Shown piece after piece: positions 22,674 through 28,985 of a stretch of 37,244 bases of DNA. The notes beneath the pieces are model-generated. The model did no database searches. It was not told where the DNA came from and was given only the letters and a program-made list of their open reading frames with translations. The position numbers were made by a program, and so were the translations under genes. The stretch is from an uncultured Clostridia bacterium (lineage in GTDB: Bacteria; Bacillota; Clostridia; Oscillospirales; Oscillospiraceae), in assembly GCA_946628965.1 (NCBI GenBank), contig CAMOXI010000013.1, positions 1 through 37,244 of the forward strand, in the 5' to 3' direction. Numbering within the stretch: the first letter of the stretch is position 1; the number at the start of each line of letters is the position of its first letter.

Positions 22674-23515
22674 AGCTCATACCCTCCGTTCTCCTCAGGG
22701 CCGCTTCCCTCGCCAGGACGGTCCTGCTCCCTGTACCCTTCATCCCCCGGCTCCAGAGCAAAGAGCCCGCGCCAGGATCGGTCGGTCGCCTTTTTGAGCA
22801 TCCCAAGCATATAGGCCCGGTCGCCCATGGAGAGGCGCTCCAGTGTGGCGCAGGCCCGGGTCACCGTTGCCACGGTGGTCACGGCCCGCTTGATCCGGTG
22901 ACGCATCTCTGCATAGTCCATCCATGCCCGGGTCATCTCCGAGTCGTCACCGCACCAATCTCCAATCGCACAAAACACGTCCATCGGCATCCAAGCTGGT
23001 GGGGATATAGGGGTATATTTTAATTTATTATTTTCTACAATGTGTACTCCGGATTTTTTTCCGGGGCTCCCCCGGAAATTTTTCCGGGGCCCACCCCCCG
23101 ATTTTTTTCCGGGGCCCACCCCCGGAAATTTTTCCGGGGGTTCAAGAAACTCGAACGCTCGCTGCGTGGTGAAGATGTGCCGCTTATGTTCGTTGTCCTG
23201 GTGCTGGTCGATCTGAACGATGACGTACCCGGCAGCCTCCAGCTTCTTGATCAGGCCGGCAACGCTGTCAGGCTTCAGCTGGAACTTATCAGCAAACCAC
23301 TTGTTGGAGGCGAAGCAGTAGCCGTACACATTTGTCTTAGCTGCGATCTCCCCGAAGATCAGCTTCGCGCTGGGAGGGATCTGCGGGTCATAGCGCACCC
23401 GGGCTGGGATAATCGCCCACTGGGACGTGAACTCTAATTCATTGTCAATGTTGACCACCTCCTTGCAATTTCGGCAGTGGCGTGGTAAGATGCTTTTGTC
23501 TTCGTGGTCTACCAT
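22664..23515 (-). CDS. DnaD-like replication initiation/replisome organiser protein
   Basis: A 283-residue protein. An N-terminal winged-helix domain (ELEFTSQWAIIPARVRYDPQ, then AKLIFGEIAAKTNVYGYCFA and LIKKLEAAGYVIVQID) is joined by a Gly/Lys/Pro-rich linker of 8-residue repeats to a C-terminal helical domain (WMDYAEMRHRIKRAVTTVA, then YMLGMLKKATDRSWRGLFAL). This fits the phage replication proteins encoded before DnaB in Bacillota phages, which bind the origin and load the helicase. ATG 23515 is the first start, but a perfect AAGGAGG precedes an in-frame ATT codon at 23449 and the conserved domain begins there, so the true start is uncertain. It overlaps dnaB. Confidence 0.75.
   Translation of the reverse strand: MVDHEDKSILPRHCRNCKEVVNIDNELEFTSQWAIIPARVRYDPQIPPSAKLIFGEIAAKTNVYGYCFASNKWFADKFQLKPDSVAGLIKKLEAAGYVIVQIDQHQDNEHKRHIFTTQRAFEFLEPPEKFPGVGPGKKSGGGPRKNFRGSPGKKSGVHIVENNKLKYTPISPPAWMPMDVFCAIGDWCGDDSEMTRAWMDYAEMRHRIKRAVTTVATVTRACATLERLSMGDRAYMLGMLKKATDRSWRGLFALEPGDEGYREQDRPGEGSGPEENGGYELWT
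23049..23140. repeat. Four tandem 24-bp units encoding an 8-residue linker repeat
   Basis: Alternating CCGGAAATTTTTCCGGGG-like and CCGATTTTTTTCCGGGG-like units spaced about 24 bp. In the DnaD-like protein they read as imperfect repeats around GPGKKSGG. Each unit is itself an A/T core flanked by CCGG, so DNA and protein repeats coincide. The spacing is not CRISPR-like because there are no spacers. Confidence 0.75.
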
Positions 23516-23560
23516 AGATCACGGGGCCTCGACGTGGTCGCGCACGGCGGGGCCCTTTTT

Positions 23561-24211
23561 TTATGCCTTTTCTGCGGGTACAAGCGGAGCAAGCGCAAGC
23601 TCCGCCTCAGCGCGGCTGCAGAACATGTTTTTACCTAATTCCTCCCACGGGATCAGGTCGCCCATGTCGTCGGGATTGTCCGCATCGGCCGGGATCGTGA
23701 AGCCCTCAAATCCCACACCGGTGACGCGGGCGGAGTCAATGCCGGCCTCGCCGACTTTATCAAGATCCTCAAAGACCATATAGACCGTATCGCCCAACTG
23801 CAGGGGAAATTCGCTATAAGCCTTCGCGATCTTCACGCAGGACAGATCCTGGTTTAGGACCGATTTGATCACCTGCGGCGTCAGATCGGTTTCTTCGTAG
23901 GCCTTGAGCCGTTCCCGCAGTTCTGCAAAGGCCCAGCCGGCGGAATAGAGCAGCGCAATCAGGCCGTCCGCTGTGTCAACGCCATAGAACAGCATGTCAA
24001 ACAGCGCATCGGAAAGCTCCTGATCGCTTGATCCATCTACATCAATTTCATTGGATCGAAGGATCCTTCGCATAAAGTCGCAGAGGGACACGTCCGGGCA
24101 ATTCGGCTCCTGGCCGCCTCTGCGCACCCAAGCTTGCCCGTCCTTTACAAAGAACAGGTTCAGCGCAGTCTCCGTATTGTTCTGCGGGTTGTCATTCGTC
24201 AGTCGTTTCAT
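23561..24211 (-). CDS. Phage protein of unknown function (216 aa)
   Basis: A 216-residue early-region protein. It has an N-terminal MKRLTNDNPQNNTETALNLF and a short helix RERLKAYEETDLTPQVIKSV resembling the L-x-x-Y-E-x-x-L-T-P segment common in small early proteins of Bacillota phages. A strand-rich C-terminal half follows (QLGDTVYMVFEDLDKV, SARVTGVGFEGFTIPAD). There is no catalytic motif. The start overlaps the ASCH-like gene (ATGA), so the two are coupled. After its stop lies a 45-base gap before the DnaD-like gene with a GC-rich imperfect hairpin. Confidence 0.6.
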   Translation of the reverse strand: MKRLTNDNPQNNTETALNLFFVKDGQAWVRRGGQEPNCPDVSLCDFMRRILRSNEIDVDGSSDQELSDALFDMLFYGVDTADGLIALLYSAGWAFAELRERLKAYEETDLTPQVIKSVLNQDLSCVKIAKAYSEFPLQLGDTVYMVFEDLDKVGEAGIDSARVTGVGFEGFTIPADADNPDDMGDLIPWEELGKNMFCSRAEAELALAPLVPAEKA

Positions 24212-24867
24212 GTTGCCGTCTCCTTCGGTTTCTCGCAGCGCTCAAACTCGATTACCCACACCCAGGGGTTGGCCGCCCAGCCGTATTTCCCGATGTCTGT
24301 TGGTTTTAATGTGTGCGTCCAGAGATCCGCAAAAGCTCCACGTGGGTAATCATAAAGGTGGATTTTGGCTTCATTCCAATTTGAGTATCTGCTGTAAGCT
24401 GACTCGCCCATCCCAACGTAATAGCCGCAAATGCCTTCATGCTCTGCTCCTTCATCGGTGATCTCCTGCAGGCGCTCCACGCGCACATCGGTCACACGCA
24501 GGAACAGTCTCGCCGCTTTCTTCGGCATATGAATAGATGGACGCCACGGCGATCCGAAAGTAACATTTTCATAAGCCGGATTCGCTTTATAGAGATAAGT
24601 CGGTTTGCGGTCTGCGGTCTCCTTTTTCATGAATGTCTCCCGGACATACAGGACATTTCCCGGAAGATACGGCGGAGTATAGATTCGGTGATCATCTGGA
24701 CCAGGGCTCTCTATAGACATGTCCATGGCGTGCCGCTTGTCCCCGTTAAGCTCAAGTCTTGCATTTCGTGGGGGTTGCGGCTTCACCAGCCTGCGCGTCT
24801 CCTTTTTCCTGCCTTCCAGGGTCGCCAGCACCATCTCGGTATTGAACAGGATAGGCTTCAGTGTCAT
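24208..24867 (-). CDS. ASCH-domain-like phage protein
   Basis: A 219-residue protein. The pattern at the N-terminus, ILFNTEMVLATLEGRKKETR, then RLVKPQ, PPYLPGNVLYVRETFM, WRPSIHMPKKAARLFLRV, TDVRVERLQEITDEGAEHEG and a C-terminal WAANPWVWVIEFERC is highly characteristic of a phage protein family with an ASCH/PUA-like fold, which probably binds RNA or modified DNA. The G-K/R-K-x-T-R-R step is the usual start of ASCH. Its exact substrate is unknown. It sits in an operon of early genes and its start overlaps the tiny membrane gene by ATGA. Confidence 0.75.
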   Translation of the reverse strand: MTLKPILFNTEMVLATLEGRKKETRRLVKPQPPRNARLELNGDKRHAMDMSIESPGPDDHRIYTPPYLPGNVLYVRETFMKKETADRKPTYLYKANPAYENVTFGSPWRPSIHMPKKAARLFLRVTDVRVERLQEITDEGAEHEGICGYYVGMGESAYSRYSNWNEAKIHLYDYPRGAFADLWTHTLKPTDIGKYGWAANPWVWVIEFERCEKPKETAT

Positions 24868-25034
24868 GGCTCACACCTCCCGCTTCTCGAGGTCTGGAGC
24901 AGTTGCTCACACTCGCGGATTGTCGTAGGCAACTCAAGGCACTGCTGCTGATCGTAGCAGCGGCACATCAGGCTGCCGATCACTGCGCCAGAGATCATCA
25001 GCAGCGAGGTCTCAATCAAAATAATCCAGGCCAT
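24864..25034 (-). CDS. Small membrane-anchored protein (56 aa)
   Basis: Reads MAWIILIETSLLMISGAVIG, then SLMCRCYDQQQCLELPTTIR and a polar C-terminus: one N-terminal transmembrane helix followed by a Cys-containing soluble tail. AAGGTGGTG lies before ATG 25034, which overlaps the stop region of the excisionase-like gene. Unknown role; the place in the early operon is shared with other tiny phage membrane proteins. Confidence 0.6.
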   Translation of the reverse strand: MAWIILIETSLLMISGAVIGSLMCRCYDQQQCLELPTTIRECEQLLQTSRSGRCEP

Positions 25035-25035
25035 A

Positions 25036-25335
25036 TCACACCACCTTCATGCCCGGGATATAGCGCAGCTGCGGGGGCAGCTCATCGGGTGGGATACTGC
25101 GTGGTTTCCGGGGTGCCGCATGGCGCTTGCAGCGCTTCCGGGGTTCCGGCATCGGCACCGGGTGTTTGTCTACGCCGCAGGTGGACAGATACTGCAGCAG
25201 ATCATCCTCCAAAAAGCGGATCTGCCCACGAACCCGCAGACACTGCAGATTTCCGTCCGCCACGATCCGATCCAGCGTACTGCTGGAGATGGCCAGCAGC
25301 TCGCAGACCTCGTTCTTTGTCAGCAGCTTTTTCAT
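25036..25335 (-). CDS. Excisionase-like MerR/HTH_17 protein
   Basis: A 99-residue protein. The N-terminal 55 residues, MKKLLTKNEVCELLAISSST, then LDRIVADGNLQCLRVRGQIR and FLEDDLLQYL, form a winged-helix of the excisionase family: helix-turn-helix plus a GxIRF wing. The C-terminal 40 residues are basic and Pro-rich. The frame is open to 25386, but ATG 25335 has GGAGGAGG at good spacing. It could direct excision with the integrase, or regulate early genes; excisionases in this family often sit beside lysogeny genes, whereas this one lies in the lytic operon. Confidence 0.7.
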   Translation of the reverse strand: MKKLLTKNEVCELLAISSSTLDRIVADGNLQCLRVRGQIRFLEDDLLQYLSTCGVDKHPVPMPEPRKRCKRHAAPRKPRSIPPDELPPQLRYIPGMKVV

Positions 25336-25592
25336 TGGGCGGCCTCCTCCGGATTGGTGTACAGCTCCTCGATGGAGCAGCGGCACATCTCCGCCAGTGC
25401 CGGCAGGATGTTGGCGCTGGGCCAGCGCCGGCCGGCTTCCCAGTCCGCGTAGGATTGGCGGGACACGCCCAGGTACCGCGCTGCAGAGGCCTGGGTTAGT
25501 CGCCTGGCCTCCCTTCGCGGCCGCAGCCCGTGCAGCATTGTCGCGGATGCAGCACAGGGCGGCGGGGCAACGGTGCTTACGATTGTCTTCAT
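25332..25592 (-). CDS. XRE-family transcriptional regulator (86 aa)
   Basis: An 86-residue Cro-type protein. Residues 25-75, RPRREARRLTQASAARYLGV and SRQSYADWEAGRRWPSANIL, form a classic XRE helix-turn-helix with R-x-x-x-x-x-T-Q, followed by LPALAEMCRCSIEELY. The first 24 residues are Ala/Pro-rich and look disordered. It overlaps the excisionase-like gene by ATGA. As an early gene behind the second XRE gene it could act like Cro, or be a further regulator. Confidence 0.75.
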   Translation of the reverse strand: MKTIVSTVAPPPCAASATMLHGLRPRREARRLTQASAARYLGVSRQSYADWEAGRRWPSANILPALAEMCRCSIEELYTNPEEAAQ

Positions 25593-25604
25593 GGTCGTTC
25601 TCCT

Positions 25605-26108
25605 TTAGTTGGTATTGCAGAAGTCTCCGCGGGGATCTCCGGGATCCGCGCAGATGATCGTCACGCCCTGGGCATAGCGCAGCTGCATGGCCGCTTGGAC
25701 AATGGCCTGCAGCTCCCCCAGGATCTCCTGAAAAGTCTTGGCCTGCTCTCCTTCATCCACCCGGCCGTTGCTGCTGATCCACATCAGATCCTCAGGCCGG
25801 TGCTTGGCCTCGAACTCCTGCATCCGGTACAGCAGCTGCACCACGGCCTGGGCCAGGGGAAGCTGCTCAACCTCCGGGAGCAGGCCCCGGGCCAGCGCGG
25901 TGGTGGCACGCAGGTGCTCCACGGCCAGGGTGTTGGAGGAATACAGATCGCACATCAGCGTGACCTTATCATCCGGCGGGATCGTGATCCCCGCCTCCCA
26001 GTTCGCCAGGGTCCGCACGGCGCAGCCCAGCAGCTCCGCTGCCTTTTCCTGGGTCATTCCTGCAGCGCGGCGGTGTCTGGCGTACATGGTTCGGTAGTCG
26101 TCGTTCAT
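25605..26108 (-). CDS. XRE-family transcriptional regulator, first gene of the lytic operon (167 aa)
   Basis: A 167-residue protein with an N-terminal XRE domain (RTMYARHRRAAGMTQEKAAE, then LLGCAVRTLANWEAGITIPP, and VTLMCDLYSSNTLAVEHL). The helical C-terminal half is without a known domain (LARGLLPEVEQLPLAQAVVQ and so on). It is the first gene transcribed from the strong leftward promoter at 26455-26483, placing it where Cro or an antirepressor normally is. AGGTGAAAAACC precedes its ATG. The 340-base leader before it holds palindrome copy 8 and a tRNA-like element. Confidence 0.75.
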   Translation of the reverse strand: MNDDYRTMYARHRRAAGMTQEKAAELLGCAVRTLANWEAGITIPPDDKVTLMCDLYSSNTLAVEHLRATTALARGLLPEVEQLPLAQAVVQLLYRMQEFEAKHRPEDLMWISSNGRVDEGEQAKTFQEILGELQAIVQAAMQLRYAQGVTIICADPGDPRGDFCNTN

Positions 26109-26207
26109 GGTTTTTCACCTCGCTCTCGCCGTATAATAGGGTCAGGATCTGACAGATGGCCTTCTCCCGTTGGGGGCGCAGCTTAGCGGTTCTTCGCCGC
26201 TGCAGCG

Positions 26208-26224
26208 GTGTCCATTCCGGACAC
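26208..26224. repeat. Prophage palindrome copy 8
   Basis: GTGTCCATTCCGGACAC in the long leader of the lytic operon, about 100 bases before its first gene. Read on the minus strand the spacer is GGAAT. Confidence 0.9.
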
Positions 26225-26282
26225 TGCCGAGCACCCATCACTGCGCGGGTGCTTGAAGGAGCACAGGAGAGAAAGGCATGGG

Positions 26283-26311
26283 TGGTGAGGGTCGGCAGGA
26301 CTCGAACCTGC
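26283..26311 (-). pseudogene. tRNA 3'-end-like remnant in the lytic leader
   Basis: Minus strand: a perfect T-arm (GCAGG stem, TTCGAGT loop, CCTGC stem), then CGACCCTC and ACCA. This is a canonical T-arm, acceptor 3' strand and CCA end. The matching 5' acceptor strand (GAGGGTCG or similar) is not found within 100 bases upstream, so it is not a whole tRNA. It may be a relic of a former attachment site or of a lost tRNA gene. Confidence 0.45.
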
Positions 26312-26429
26312 AAGGACACTGGATCCCAGGGCAAGAGGAGCTTCAGCCTTTCAGCCTTGCTCTCTGGCGGCCGCCGTTTGCTCTGCAGCTTTTCCATTTG
26401 CTCACGGCCCTCATGTTGAAAACTTATGT

Positions 26430-26444
26430 TCGCCATATTGGCGA
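26430..26444. promoter_or_regulatory. Repressor operator 1 (TCGCC-N5-GGCGA)
   Basis: TCGCCATATTGGCGA. A 15-bp palindrome overlapping the start region of the leftward transcript. Its centre is 32 bp (about three helical turns) from operator 2. Confidence 0.7.
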
Positions 26445-26454
26445 GTACAAGCAT

Positions 26455-26483
26455 ACAATAATCGCCCCTATGGCGAATGTCAA
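26455..26483 (-). promoter_or_regulatory. Lytic (leftward) early promoter
   Basis: Minus strand TTGACA, 17 bases, TATTGT. The 17-base spacer is filled by operator 2, so a bound repressor would block RNA polymerase. It drives the early operon beginning at 26108. Confidence 0.8.
26462..26476. promoter_or_regulatory. Repressor operator 2, inside the lytic promoter spacer
   Basis: TCGCCCCTATGGCGA. It has the same half-sites as operator 1 and lies between the -35 and -10 boxes of the leftward promoter. Confidence 0.75.
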
Positions 26484-26502
26484 GAAAATCTTACACTTCA
26501 AT

Positions 26503-26517
26503 TAGACAATTCGGCGA
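26503..26517. promoter_or_regulatory. Weaker repressor half-site (operator 3 candidate)
   Basis: TAGACAATTCGGCGA. Only the GGCGA half matches. The centre lies 41 bp from operator 2, on the repressor-gene side, so it could mediate control of the rightward promoter. Confidence 0.45.
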
Positions 26518-26528
26518 ATTTGATGAAA

Positions 26529-26541
26529 ACCGATCATCGGT
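26529..26541. promoter_or_regulatory. Separate palindrome before the repressor -10 box
   Basis: ACCGATCATCGGT, a perfect 6+1+6 palindrome with half-sites different from operators 1-3, immediately upstream of the rightward -10 box. It could be the site of a second regulator such as one of the early XRE proteins. Confidence 0.55.
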
Positions 26542-26545
26542 ATTG

Positions 26546-26551
26546 TATAAT
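26546..26551 (+). promoter_or_regulatory. Repressor (rightward) promoter -10 box
   Basis: TATAAT 30 bases before the repressor ATG. No good -35 box lies 17 bases upstream (ATGAAA is the hexamer there), so it may need activation or be weak. Confidence 0.55.
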
Positions 26552-26581
26552 TTCAACAGCTTCACCAAAGGAGCGTGAAAT

Positions 26582-26911
26582 ATGAATCGGATCAAAGAAC
26601 TCAGAGAAGGCCAAGGGTGGCTGCAACGTGATCTTGAGCAGAAACTCAACCTCGGACGTGGCAATATCTCGAAATATGAAAAAGAGGATCGCAGTCTTTC
26701 CCCTGAGCTGATCGGCAAGCTCTGTGACACCTTTGGTGTCACTGCTGATTATCTATTGGGTAGATCTAACACGCCCACCGTCTATTTGACAGACGAAGAG
26801 GCTGAGCTCCTGCGAGCCTATCGCGCTGCCAGTGAGGACGCAAAGGCCGTGGTCAATCTTACGCTCAAGCCCTACATGGGAAACGCCGATCGCAAAGACG
26901 CGGTGTCATAA
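26582..26911 (+). CDS. CI-like XRE repressor
   Basis: A 109-residue repressor. The N-terminal XRE domain starts MNRIKELREGQGWLQRDLEQ, continues with KLNLGRGNISKYEKEDRSLS and ends at LCDTFGVTADYLLGRS, which is a full helix-turn-helix with the usual D-Y-L-L-G end. The C-terminal 40 residues (LTDEEAELLRAYRAASEDAK) are a short helical piece as in small Bacillota repressors. No LexA/S24 protease domain is present, so induction would need another mechanism than self-cleavage. It is divergent to the lytic operon with operators between; AAAGGAG precedes ATG 26582. Confidence 0.85.
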   Translation: MNRIKELREGQGWLQRDLEQKLNLGRGNISKYEKEDRSLSPELIGKLCDTFGVTADYLLGRSNTPTVYLTDEEAELLRAYRAASEDAKAVVNLTLKPYMGNADRKDAVS

Positions 26912-26918
26912 TAAACTT

Positions 26919-26950
26919 CAAGACCCGGCGGGTGATCCATCCGGGTCTTG
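26919..26950 (+). terminator. Hairpin after the repressor gene
   Basis: CAAGACCCGG, a 12-base loop, CCGGGTCTTG, followed by ATGATACTT. The stem is strong but the T-tail is weak, so the hairpin may terminate only partially. Confidence 0.5.
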
Positions 26951-27020
26951 ATGATACTTAAAGAGTTATATTAAAACCGTAAATTAATCATTGCATAAAA
27001 CGGTCTGAGGAGAAAGAGAT

Positions 27021-28730
27021 ATGAGCAAGTGGCTGAAAGTCCTGCGCATTGTCGCAACTGTTTTGTTGGGTTCGTTTATTCTTACATGTTTGCTCGGGGT
27101 GTTCTATAGCAATGCGCCCGTCCTGTTTCTTGTGCTGATCGCCCTCGCCGCCTTTGGGATCTTCGCCATGTATTATTTCCCCTCAGACCGCGCGAAGATG
27201 AGCAAGGAGGAGCGGCAGGCGCTGCGGGAGGCAACAAAGGATTTTCAGACCGCACAGGCCGAGGCGGCAAGGCTCCGGATGGAGGCCCAGCAGATCCGGG
27301 AGAGCGCAGAGGCCGACGCCGCGCGCATTCGCACCGAGGCAGCTGCAGCCGCAGCCCAGGAGAGAGCAGCTGCCCAAACATGGGCGGATAGCGAACGCAA
27401 CGAGGCTAAAGCAGTTAGCCAACGCGCATCCCAGAAGCTGCAGGAGGCCGAAGCACAGGCGAGTACCACAATAGCCAACGCGAATGATGAAGCTGCTCGG
27501 ATCATTGAAAGAGCCCGAAAAAACGCCGAGGAAATTGCGGGAGAAGCCTATGAGGCACGCGGTAAGGCTGAGGAGTATCGTAAGACCGCCGAAGCCATGC
27601 GAAATGTCATTGAGGGTTATGGCACCCAGTATCTGAAGCCGAGCTACTCTCTGCTGGATGAGTTGGCAGAAGACTTCTCCTTCACCGAGGCCGGACAAAA
27701 GCTGAAAGCAGCCCGGGAAACCTCCGCTCGGATGGTACGCCTTGGTTACGCTGCGAAATGCGATTATGTAGAAGCAAATCGCAGGGACACCGCGATTGCT
27801 TTTGTTGTGGACGCCTTCAACGGTAAGGTGGATTCCATTCTCTCTAAAACGAAGAAGGACAACTATGGAACATTGGAGCAGCGGATCCGGGACGCCTACC
27901 AGATCGTGAACCACAACGGAAAAGCCTTCCGTAACGCTGTGATCACCCCTGAGTATCTGGACGCCCGCCTGGAAGAACTGAAGTGGGCCTGCACGGTCAG
28001 CGAACTGAAAGCTAAGGATCAGGAGGAGCAGCGCCGCATCCGCGAGAGGATGCGCGAGGAGGAGCGTGCCCGGCGCGAGTATGAACGCGCCCAGAAGGAG
28101 GCAGCCAAGGAAGAGGAGATGCTGCGCAAGGCCATGGTCAAGGCGGAGGCCGCCCTGAAATATGCCGCCGACGCCGAGCGAGCCAAGTATGAGGAGCGTC
28201 TGGAAGATCTTCGCGCTCAGCTTGCAGAGGCAGAAGCAAAGGGACAGCGTGCGCTCTCTATGGCGCAGCAGACCCGCAGGGGAAATGTGTATGTGATCTC
28301 CAATATCGGCGCCTTCGGTGAAAACGTCTATAAGGTTGGTATGACCAGAAGGCTGGATCCGCTGGATCGTGTACGGGAGCTGGGGGACGCCTCCGTGCCG
28401 TTCCCCTTCGATGTTCATGCCATCATTGAAAGTGACGACGCCCCGACGCTGGAGGCTCAACTGCATCAGGCGCTGGCGCTGGCCCAGATGAACAAGGTCA
28501 ACCCGAGAAAGGAGTTCTTCAAGGTTCCGCTCAGCACGATCAAAGCCTTGGTCGATGCGAAGGGGCTGCAGACCACATGGACGCTTAAGGCAGAGGCGGC
28601 CCAGTATTATGAGACGCTGGCCATCGAAAAAGAGATCCAGGAGAATCCTGAGATGAAGGCGAAGTGGGAAGCCTTTGCCGCTGACATCGCCCATGAGGAA
28701 CTGAGCGGAGAGGCGGAGGATGAAGAATAA
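27021..28730 (+). CDS. Membrane-anchored DUF4041 / GIY-YIG (T5orf172) nuclease, SNIPE-like defence protein
   Basis: A 569-residue protein. Two N-terminal transmembrane helices (about 6-30 and 33-54) precede a long Ala/Glu/Arg coiled coil (about 60-190). A DUF4041-like domain (about 195-335) contains PSYSLLDELAEDFSFTEAGQ, then KLKAARETSARMVRLGYAAK and YQIVNHNGKAFRNAVITPEY. A second charged coiled coil (about 340-415) leads to a GIY-YIG fold: NVYVISNIGAFGENVYKVGM, then TRRLDPLDRVRELGDASVPF, APTLEAQLHQAL with the metal-site Glu, and NKVNPRKEFFKV. From memory, this layout matches SNIPE, an inner-membrane nuclease that cuts incoming phage DNA. It lies next to the repressor, where superinfection-exclusion genes usually sit, with GAGGAGAAAGAGAT before ATG 27021. 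Confidence 0.8.
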   Translation: MSKWLKVLRIVATVLLGSFILTCLLGVFYSNAPVLFLVLIALAAFGIFAMYYFPSDRAKMSKEERQALREATKDFQTAQAEAARLRMEAQQIRESAEADAARIRTEAAAAAAQERAAAQTWADSERNEAKAVSQRASQKLQEAEAQASTTIANANDEAARIIERARKNAEEIAGEAYEARGKAEEYRKTAEAMRNVIEGYGTQYLKPSYSLLDELAEDFSFTEAGQKLKAARETSARMVRLGYAAKCDYVEANRRDTAIAFVVDAFNGKVDSILSKTKKDNYGTLEQRIRDAYQIVNHNGKAFRNAVITPEYLDARLEELKWACTVSELKAKDQEEQRRIRERMREEERARREYERAQKEAAKEEEMLRKAMVKAEAALKYAADAERAKYEERLEDLRAQLAEAEAKGQRALSMAQQTRRGNVYVISNIGAFGENVYKVGMTRRLDPLDRVRELGDASVPFPFDVHAIIESDDAPTLEAQLHQALALAQMNKVNPRKEFFKVPLSTIKALVDAKGLQTTWTLKAEAAQYYETLAIEKEIQENPEMKAKWEAFAADIAHEELSGEAEDEE

Positions 28731-28734
28731 TAGT

Positions 28735-28751
28735 GTGTCCGGTTTGGACAC
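28735..28751. repeat. Prophage palindrome copy 9
   Basis: GTGTCCGGTTTGGACAC five bases after the stop of the DUF4041/GIY-YIG gene. It has no T-tail, so it is a poor terminator. Confidence 0.9.
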
Positions 28752-28782
28752 AAGAAAAATCATCAAGAAAACAAAATAATGC

Positions 28783-28811
28783 TTGCATCTTCCTGAGGGT
28801 ATTGCTATAAT
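28783..28811 (+). promoter_or_regulatory. Promoter of the type I antitoxin RNA
   Basis: TTGCAT, exactly 17 bases, TATAAT: a near-consensus strong promoter facing right, with no reading frame of note downstream. A second extended -10 box (TGG-TATACT, 28890-28898) lies just before the terminator. Confidence 0.8.
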
Positions 28812-28817
28812 AAACTA

Positions 28818-28956
28818 GCGCGTGTTGAAAACGATCAATGATGCTACGCTGCTCACTTGTCGTCCAGCCACGTGCAATAGCATTGTTTGTGGTATACTAA
28901 TGCGACCGCAAAGAACCCCCAGGAAGGTGGAAGCTTCCTGGGGGTTCTTTGCGGTC
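28818..28956 (+). ncRNA. Antisense RNA of a type I toxin-antitoxin locus
   Basis: A predicted RNA of about 140 nt from the promoter at 28783-28811 to the 23-bp hairpin at 28904-28956. It contains GCTACGCTGCTCACTT (28843-28858), repeated exactly at 28976-28991 where it is the complement of the toxin mRNA around its stop codon. Weaker matching continues for 16 more bases (TCG, CAGCCAC). Thus the RNA can pair in trans with the toxin 3' end and, in cis, overlaps the convergent transcript in the hairpin. This is the layout of the Enterococcus Fst/par RNA II system. It would repress toxin translation or destabilise its mRNA; the exact ends are inferred. Confidence 0.65.
28904..28956. terminator. 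Bidirectional 23-bp hairpin terminator shared by toxin mRNA and antitoxin RNA
   Basis: Perfect 23-bp arms (28904-28926 and 28934-28956) around a 7-base loop. The right arm contains GGGGGTTCTTTGCGGTC. It is positioned between the two converging transcripts. Confidence 0.8.
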
Positions 28957-28985
28957 ATTTGACCACGGGTCTTACGCTACGCTGC

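Noticed and set aside
23049-23140. CRISPR-like array
   Set aside because: The units are contiguous, without unique spacers, and remain in frame within the replication gene.
26283-26370. A complete tRNA gene in the lytic leader
   Set aside because: T-arm and CCA end are perfect, but no 5' acceptor strand complementary to CGACCCT and no convincing D- or anticodon arm were found.
25969-26454. 161-aa minus frame covering the lytic leader
   Set aside because: It overlaps the XRE gene in another frame, lacks a ribosome site and reads through the tRNA-like element; treated as untranslated leader.
27183-28766. 527-aa minus-strand open frame opposite the DUF4041/GIY-YIG gene
   Set aside because: Leu/Phe-rich mirror of the coiled-coil gene, with no ribosome site. 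The plus-strand gene has clear domains.
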